Source: CAYRJD01 sp964424585
Lineage (GTDB): Bacteria > Actinomycetota > Acidimicrobiia > Acidimicrobiales > Poriferisodalaceae
Assembly (NCBI GenBank): GCA_964424585.1
Contig: CAYRJD010000013.1
Span: forward strand, 1 to 10,135
Direction of reading: 5' to 3'
DNA length: 10,135 nucleotides
The notes under the pieces are model-generated. The model was given only the letters and a program-made list of their open reading frames with translations, did no database searches and had not been told where the DNA came from. Below, in pieces: positions 6,409-10,135 of this stretch (positions are counted from its first letter, which is position 1; the number at the start of each line of letters is the position of its first letter). The position numbers and the translations under genes were made by a program.

Positions 6409-7910
6409 AGCTCCCCACGGGCCGGCTGCGGTCGACTCCTGCGCGCGTCGTCGGAGCGTCGCTCGTCGCGGTCGCCGCGGGCATGTGGGTGAGCGCCGCG
6501 GTCGCGCTCATCGATGGCGGCGGCAGCGGCGCCGCGCTGTTCGTCTCCGGCGCGCTCACCGCCGCGGTCGGCGCGACGATGCTGTTCAACACCCAGGTGT
6601 CAACCAGCAGCGCGCCCGCTTTGTCGTTCGCGGCGGTCGCGTGGAGCTGGCTGGCGGTGTCGCTCGCGGGCACGCTGCCGTACGTGCTGTCGGGCACGAT
6701 CCGCTGGCGCGACTTCGACCTCGCTGCGTTCGAGGCCATCTCGGGCTTCACGTGCTCTGGCGCAACCATCTTGACCGACATCGACTCGGTCGCGCACGGT
6801 CTGCTGTTCTTTCGGCAGCTGAGCCACTTCTTCGGCGGAATGGGCCTCATCGTGCTGGCCGTCGCGGTGCTGCCGGCGCTGCGGGTCGGCGGGCTCGAGC
6901 TGATCGCCAACGAAGCGCCCGGCCCCACCGCAGACCGCCTCGCGCCGCGGGTGTCAGAAACCGCTCGCCGCCTGTGGCTGCTGTACGGCGGCGCAACGAT
7001 GGTCGTCACCGTCGCGCTGATGGTCGCCGGCCTGAGCGCGTTCGACGCCGTCGGCCACGCATTCTCCACGGTCGCGACCGGCGGGTTCTCTACCCACAAC
7101 GCTTCGGTTGGCTACTTCGACTCGTTCGTCGTCGAGCTGATCGTGATCTGCGGAATGCTCTACTGCGGCGCCAACTTCGCGATGCACTGGCACCTGCTCA
7201 CCGGCGGCGGCAGGAACTTTCGTGGCTTCGGCGAGCTGCGCTGGTACCTGGGCATCATCGCTGCGGCGTTCGTCGTCATCGTGATGCTCAACTCACCCGA
7301 GCTGGGCGTCGCGCGCAGCGCACGAGGCGCGCTGTTTTGGGTGGCGTCGTTCGGCACGAGCACCGGCTTCGCCACGGTCGACTACACGGCCTGGGTGCCC
7401 GGCGCGCAAATGGTGTTGCTGCTGCTGATGCTGATGGGCGGCATGACCGGCTCGACAGCCGGCGGCGTGAAGGTGATGCGCCTGCAGCTAGCCGCGAGCT
7501 ACGCCATCCGCGAGGTGATACGGGCCCGTCACCCGCGCGCCGTCGTTCCGGTGCGGCTCGGTTCGATGGCGGTTGGCGAGCAGGTCGTCGCGCGGGCCAT
7601 CGGGTTTGTGCTGCTCTACCTCGCGCTCATCATCGTCGGCGGCGTGGTGGTGACGGCGATGGGTTCAGACCCGCTCACCGGTTTCAGCGGCGCGGTGTCT
7701 GCGCTCGGCAGCATGGGGCCAGCGTTGGGCGACGCCGGGCCGCACGACACCGCGCTCGCCTTCACCCGTCAGGGGCGAGGCGTGCTGATGGCGTTGATGC
7801 TGTTCGGCCGGCTAGAGCTGTTTCCGGCGATGCTGATGTTCGCCGCGTCGTCGGTTGCGCTGACCCGAGCGCGCCGAGCGCCTGCTCGCCGCGACGCGCG
7901 TCGCCGATGA
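6405..7910 (+). CDS. trkH: TrkH, canonical K+ uptake transporter subunit (TrkH2)
   Basis: The protein has 501 residues, close to standard TrkH length, and is the membrane K+-conducting subunit expected to work with TrkA. All four pore loops look canonical: SGFTCSGAT (113-121), STVATGGFST (221-230), GTSTGFATVDYTAW (317-330) and SALGSMGPALGDAGP (432-446). The HFFGGMGLIVLAVAVLP segment (141-157), the gate loop MGGMTGSTAGGVKVMR (344-359) and LFGRLELFP (466-474) are also conserved. The GTG at 6405 overlaps the trkH1 stop as GTGA, so translation is probably coupled. The frame is open far upstream, but that part is trkH1 in another frame. The C-terminus is Arg-rich (RARRAPARRDARRR). The last 142 bp are antisense to the end of the yfhO-like gene. 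TrkH1 and TrkH2 share the fold but differ widely in sequence, suggesting an old duplication. Confidence 0.93.
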   Translation: MKLPTGRLRSTPARVVGASLVAVAAGMWVSAAVALIDGGGSGAALFVSGALTAAVGATMLFNTQVSTSSAPALSFAAVAWSWLAVSLAGTLPYVLSGTIRWRDFDLAAFEAISGFTCSGATILTDIDSVAHGLLFFRQLSHFFGGMGLIVLAVAVLPALRVGGLELIANEAPGPTADRLAPRVSETARRLWLLYGGATMVVTVALMVAGLSAFDAVGHAFSTVATGGFSTHNASVGYFDSFVVELIVICGMLYCGANFAMHWHLLTGGGRNFRGFGELRWYLGIIAAAFVVIVMLNSPELGVARSARGALFWVASFGTSTGFATVDYTAWVPGAQMVLLLLMLMGGMTGSTAGGVKVMRLQLAASYAIREVIRARHPRAVVPVRLGSMAVGEQVVARAIGFVLLYLALIIVGGVVVTAMGSDPLTGFSGAVSALGSMGPALGDAGPHDTALAFTRQGRGVLMALMLFGRLELFPAMLMFAASSVALTRARRAPARRDARRR

Positions 7911-10135
7911 GCCGCAACGAGCGGCCTGCGGATCATCGCGACAAGCGCACAGCCCACCATCGCGACAAGCGCGACTAACCCGGCAATGCCGGTCACCGTC
8001 AAGCCGGCTCGCAGGCCAGGTGGCGAGTAAGCCAGCTCGACGATGCTGGTGCCAGCGCCAACGGCCACCGCCACCATCGCGTGGTCGGCGGCTAGCAACT
8101 CCGCGGGCTCGCCGTTGACGGTGGCGGTCCAGCCGTGCTGCATCGCGTCGGCGACCACGACGTAGCCCGGCTCGTCGGCTTGAACCGTCACCGTGAGCTC
8201 GTCTAGGCGGTCGCGCACGTCGGTCACCGCGCCGTTGGTGGCAACAAAGACTTCGTGCGGAGCGTGCGACATCAGCGCGGCGGGCGCGTCGGTGGTAAGC
8301 GAGCCAGCCGACGGCGGCTGCGACAGCACCACCACGTCTGCGTCGAGCGGGCCAGCCAGCGCGTCGAGCCGGGCGGCAACGTCGTCGATCACCAAGCCAG
8401 CCGACGCGAAGCGCACCCGAGCCAGCGCGTCGGTGTTCTCCCACACCGCCGCGCCCTGCGTTTGCGCGAGCCGCAAGCCGTCGTCGATCGGCTCGGCCAC
8501 CAGCAGCAGCACCTCTTCGTCGTCGTTGGCCGCGAACGTCACCTCGCCGTCATTTGCGACGTGGGTGATCGAGATGGTCATCTCGCCGGTCGCTGGAACG
8601 TCTTCGGCCGCAACCGGTATCCAGTGCTCGCCGCGACCCAGCTCGCCGCCCACCGCTCGCCAGCCGGTGCGGGTGACGCCGTCGGGGCCGGTCACGTCTA
8701 CTCGCAGGCGAGCGCGCGGGTCGGTGGTGATGAGCGGCTCGGCGAAGTACGGCGAGACGCCGCGCAGCGGCGCGGACCGCACACGTCGGGTGAGCGTCTG
8801 GTTGGGCAGTGCCGAAACTCGCGCCGTCGCGTTCGCGCCCACGAGCGGCTCGCCGCGCACGTCGACGTCGAGCGCAACAGGATTGCCCGAGAGCGGCTGG
8901 TCGGTGCGGTTGACGATCCATCGGGCTGCGAACCGGTCGAGCAGCGGCGAACGCCAGCGGCTCGGTTCGCTCAAATCCAGCACCGAGAAGGTTGAGTTGT
9001 CGCGCAGCGCGCCGGGGCTCGTGCGCTCGACCAACTCGGCCCAGGTCGGCCAGTGGAAGGCGTGGCCCGACACGGTGGCAATCTCGTAGTACGCGGTAGT
9101 GCCCGGGTAGAGGGTCAGGAAGTGACTGGCGACCCGGCCGCCTTGTGGCAGCTGCCTGTGGGCTGGCTCGGTCAGAAACTCGTGCGTGGGGGTAGTGGGG
9201 TAGTGGTGCTCGGTGTTTGTGTTTGGAAAGAACGGCGCGGCGAACAGAGCGATCTCGGTCGCGACGGCTAGCGCGATCACGCCAGTCAGCAACGCACGAC
9301 TGCGAGCAGAGCTGAGCTGAGCGGGTCGCTTGAGCGCGACCGTGATCGCGACCGCTACGACTACGGCGGACACGACGGCGACCGCTACCAGCGCCCCGAC
9401 GGTGCGCAGCTGGTGAGCCGCGCGCGCCTCACGCAGCGCGAGCGCGACGCCAACCGCCAGCGGTAGCGCGACCGCCACCAGCGCAACGACGCCCAGCACA
9501 CGACGCCGACCTGCGAGCCAGCCAGCGAGGCCGAACCGGGCCGTAAACGACTTGGCGCGTGAGGGCGCTGTCGGTTCAGTAGGCGGCTGACGGGGCTCGG
9601 CGCGCGCGTCGCGGTCGACGACCGACGACAAACCCAGCGCCGCCAGCACAGCCAGCGCGAACAAAAACAGCGCACGCAGCCGGTCGATGCGGTTCGCGCC
9701 CAGCATCGGAATTTGTTGCACCACCGCAAGGAACGGCCCGCCGACGTAGATGAGCAACCCGCACAGCCCGGCCGTAGCTGCCAGAAAGCCGACCGTTCCG
9801 GGCGGCGCCAACGAGCTGCGTTCGATGACCAGCCGCCTTCGCCAGGCGAGCGCCACCAGCACGGCTGCGGCTGCGCCCAAGAACGACTGGTAGTCGAAGT
9901 AGGTCACCTCGGCATCGACGAAGCCCAGCTCGTAGCTGCCGAACAGGTTGGGAAAGACGGTCGTCAGTACCAGCTTGGGTTGCAGCGCGGAGTCGAACGG
10001 CCAGTCGTTGCGATACGCGAGGTCGATGGTGCGCAGGTGCGCCAGCGTCGGCACGAGCTGCCAGGCGGTGAGCGCCAGGCCTCCCACGCCGAGACCGGCG
10101 GCCGTGAGCGCGGCACGAAGCGCCCCAGCTCGCGC
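7769..10135 (-). CDS. YfhO-family multi-pass membrane protein (5' end beyond right edge)
   Basis: The frame is open from the right edge to a stop at 7769-7771, giving 788 visible residues without the N-terminus. About seven hydrophobic helices lie in the first 300 residues (near 9-28, 85-97, 113-141, 154-171, 212-235, 244-268, 280-301), followed by a large extracytoplasmic region (about 302-711) and a final helix (712-735). LTTVFPNLFGSYE (57-69) and GANRIDRLRALFLFAL (146-161) are YfhO-like, as is the C-terminal beta module GYVVVADAMQHGWTATVNGE before SIVELAYSPPGLRAG. YfhO relatives are GT-C-like membrane proteins; those studied in Firmicutes are linked to sugar modification of teichoic acids. 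Here the target is unknown, and a cell-envelope glycosyl transfer role is inference. The cytoplasmic-side tail of 53 residues is Arg-rich, then Ser/Asn-rich, and most of it is antisense to trkH2. Confidence 0.82.
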   Translation of the reverse strand, partial: ARAGALRAALTAAGLGVGGLALTAWQLVPTLAHLRTIDLAYRNDWPFDSALQPKLVLTTVFPNLFGSYELGFVDAEVTYFDYQSFLGAAAAVLVALAWRRRLVIERSSLAPPGTVGFLAATAGLCGLLIYVGGPFLAVVQQIPMLGANRIDRLRALFLFALAVLAALGLSSVVDRDARAEPRQPPTEPTAPSRAKSFTARFGLAGWLAGRRRVLGVVALVAVALPLAVGVALALREARAAHQLRTVGALVAVAVVSAVVVAVAITVALKRPAQLSSARSRALLTGVIALAVATEIALFAAPFFPNTNTEHHYPTTPTHEFLTEPAHRQLPQGGRVASHFLTLYPGTTAYYEIATVSGHAFHWPTWAELVERTSPGALRDNSTFSVLDLSEPSRWRSPLLDRFAARWIVNRTDQPLSGNPVALDVDVRGEPLVGANATARVSALPNQTLTRRVRSAPLRGVSPYFAEPLITTDPRARLRVDVTGPDGVTRTGWRAVGGELGRGEHWIPVAAEDVPATGEMTISITHVANDGEVTFAANDDEEVLLLVAEPIDDGLRLAQTQGAAVWENTDALARVRFASAGLVIDDVAARLDALAGPLDADVVVLSQPPSAGSLTTDAPAALMSHAPHEVFVATNGAVTDVRDRLDELTVTVQADEPGYVVVADAMQHGWTATVNGEPAELLAADHAMVAVAVGAGTSIVELAYSPPGLRAGLTVTGIAGLVALVAMVGCALVAMIRRPLVAAHRRRASRRAGARRARVSATDDAANISIAGNSSSRPNSINAISTPRP
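7934..7972 (-). repeat. 15-bp direct repeat (24-bp period) in the yfhO-like gene
   Basis: CATCGCGACAAGCGC occurs at 7934-7948 and again, identically, at 7958-7972. On the minus strand both copies encode ALVAM within the last transmembrane helix of the YfhO-like protein. This looks like a small in-frame duplication inside a hydrophobic helix rather than a regulatory element. Confidence 0.75.

Noticed and set aside
7907..7978. 23-codon ATG frame overlapping the trkH2 stop as ATGA (MSRNERPADHRDKRT...)
   Set aside because: It lies entirely antisense to yfhO-like coding sequence, and its apparent HRDKR repeat is explained by the ALVAM-coding duplication on the other strand.

Overview
The window reads as chromosomal housekeeping DNA from a high-G+C actinobacterium. 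Supporting signs are strong G/C preference at third codon positions, GTG at all five visible start codons, tight gene packing, and -10-like hexamers placed exactly 7 nt before start codons (the leaderless-mRNA layout common in Actinobacteria). A lineage near Acidimicrobiia is possible but only a guess. I see no phage, IS element, CRISPR, tRNA or rRNA.

Layout, left to right. (1) 2-376 (+): the 3' end of a SRPBCC/polyketide-cyclase-like protein, cut by the left edge. (2) 377-443: a short intergenic region with a recognisable promoter. (3) 444-1622 (+): an AlaC-type glutamate-pyruvate aminotransferase. (4) 1619-3400 (-): glycerol kinase GlpK, enlarged by low-complexity, repeat-encoded insertions; it converges on alaC and the two stop codons share one TTAA. 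(5) 3401-3424: a 24-bp divergent intergenic region with two overlapping -10-like elements for glpK and trkA. (6) 3425-7910 (+): a translationally coupled potassium-uptake operon, trkA-trkH1-trkH2, with GTGA 4-bp overlaps at both junctions. (7) 7769->10135 (-): most of a YfhO-family membrane protein, cut by the right edge; its 3' end overlaps the end of trkH2 antisense by 142 bp.

How the genes work together: TrkA is the cytosolic nucleotide-binding gating subunit and the two TrkH proteins are the K+-translocating membrane subunits. TrkH2 has canonical pore motifs. TrkH1 is a divergent paralogue whose first pore loop has lost the consensus filter glycine, so the pair may form a heteromeric or functionally split system. 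alaC, glpK and the yfhO-like gene have no obvious pathway link to K+ transport. Gene ends are packed by overlap and no intrinsic terminator was seen anywhere.

No wholly new system is evident. The best leads are the ultra-compact bidirectional promoter with apparently leaderless GTG starts, the filter-degenerate TrkH paralogue, and the repeat-expanded loops in GlpK.
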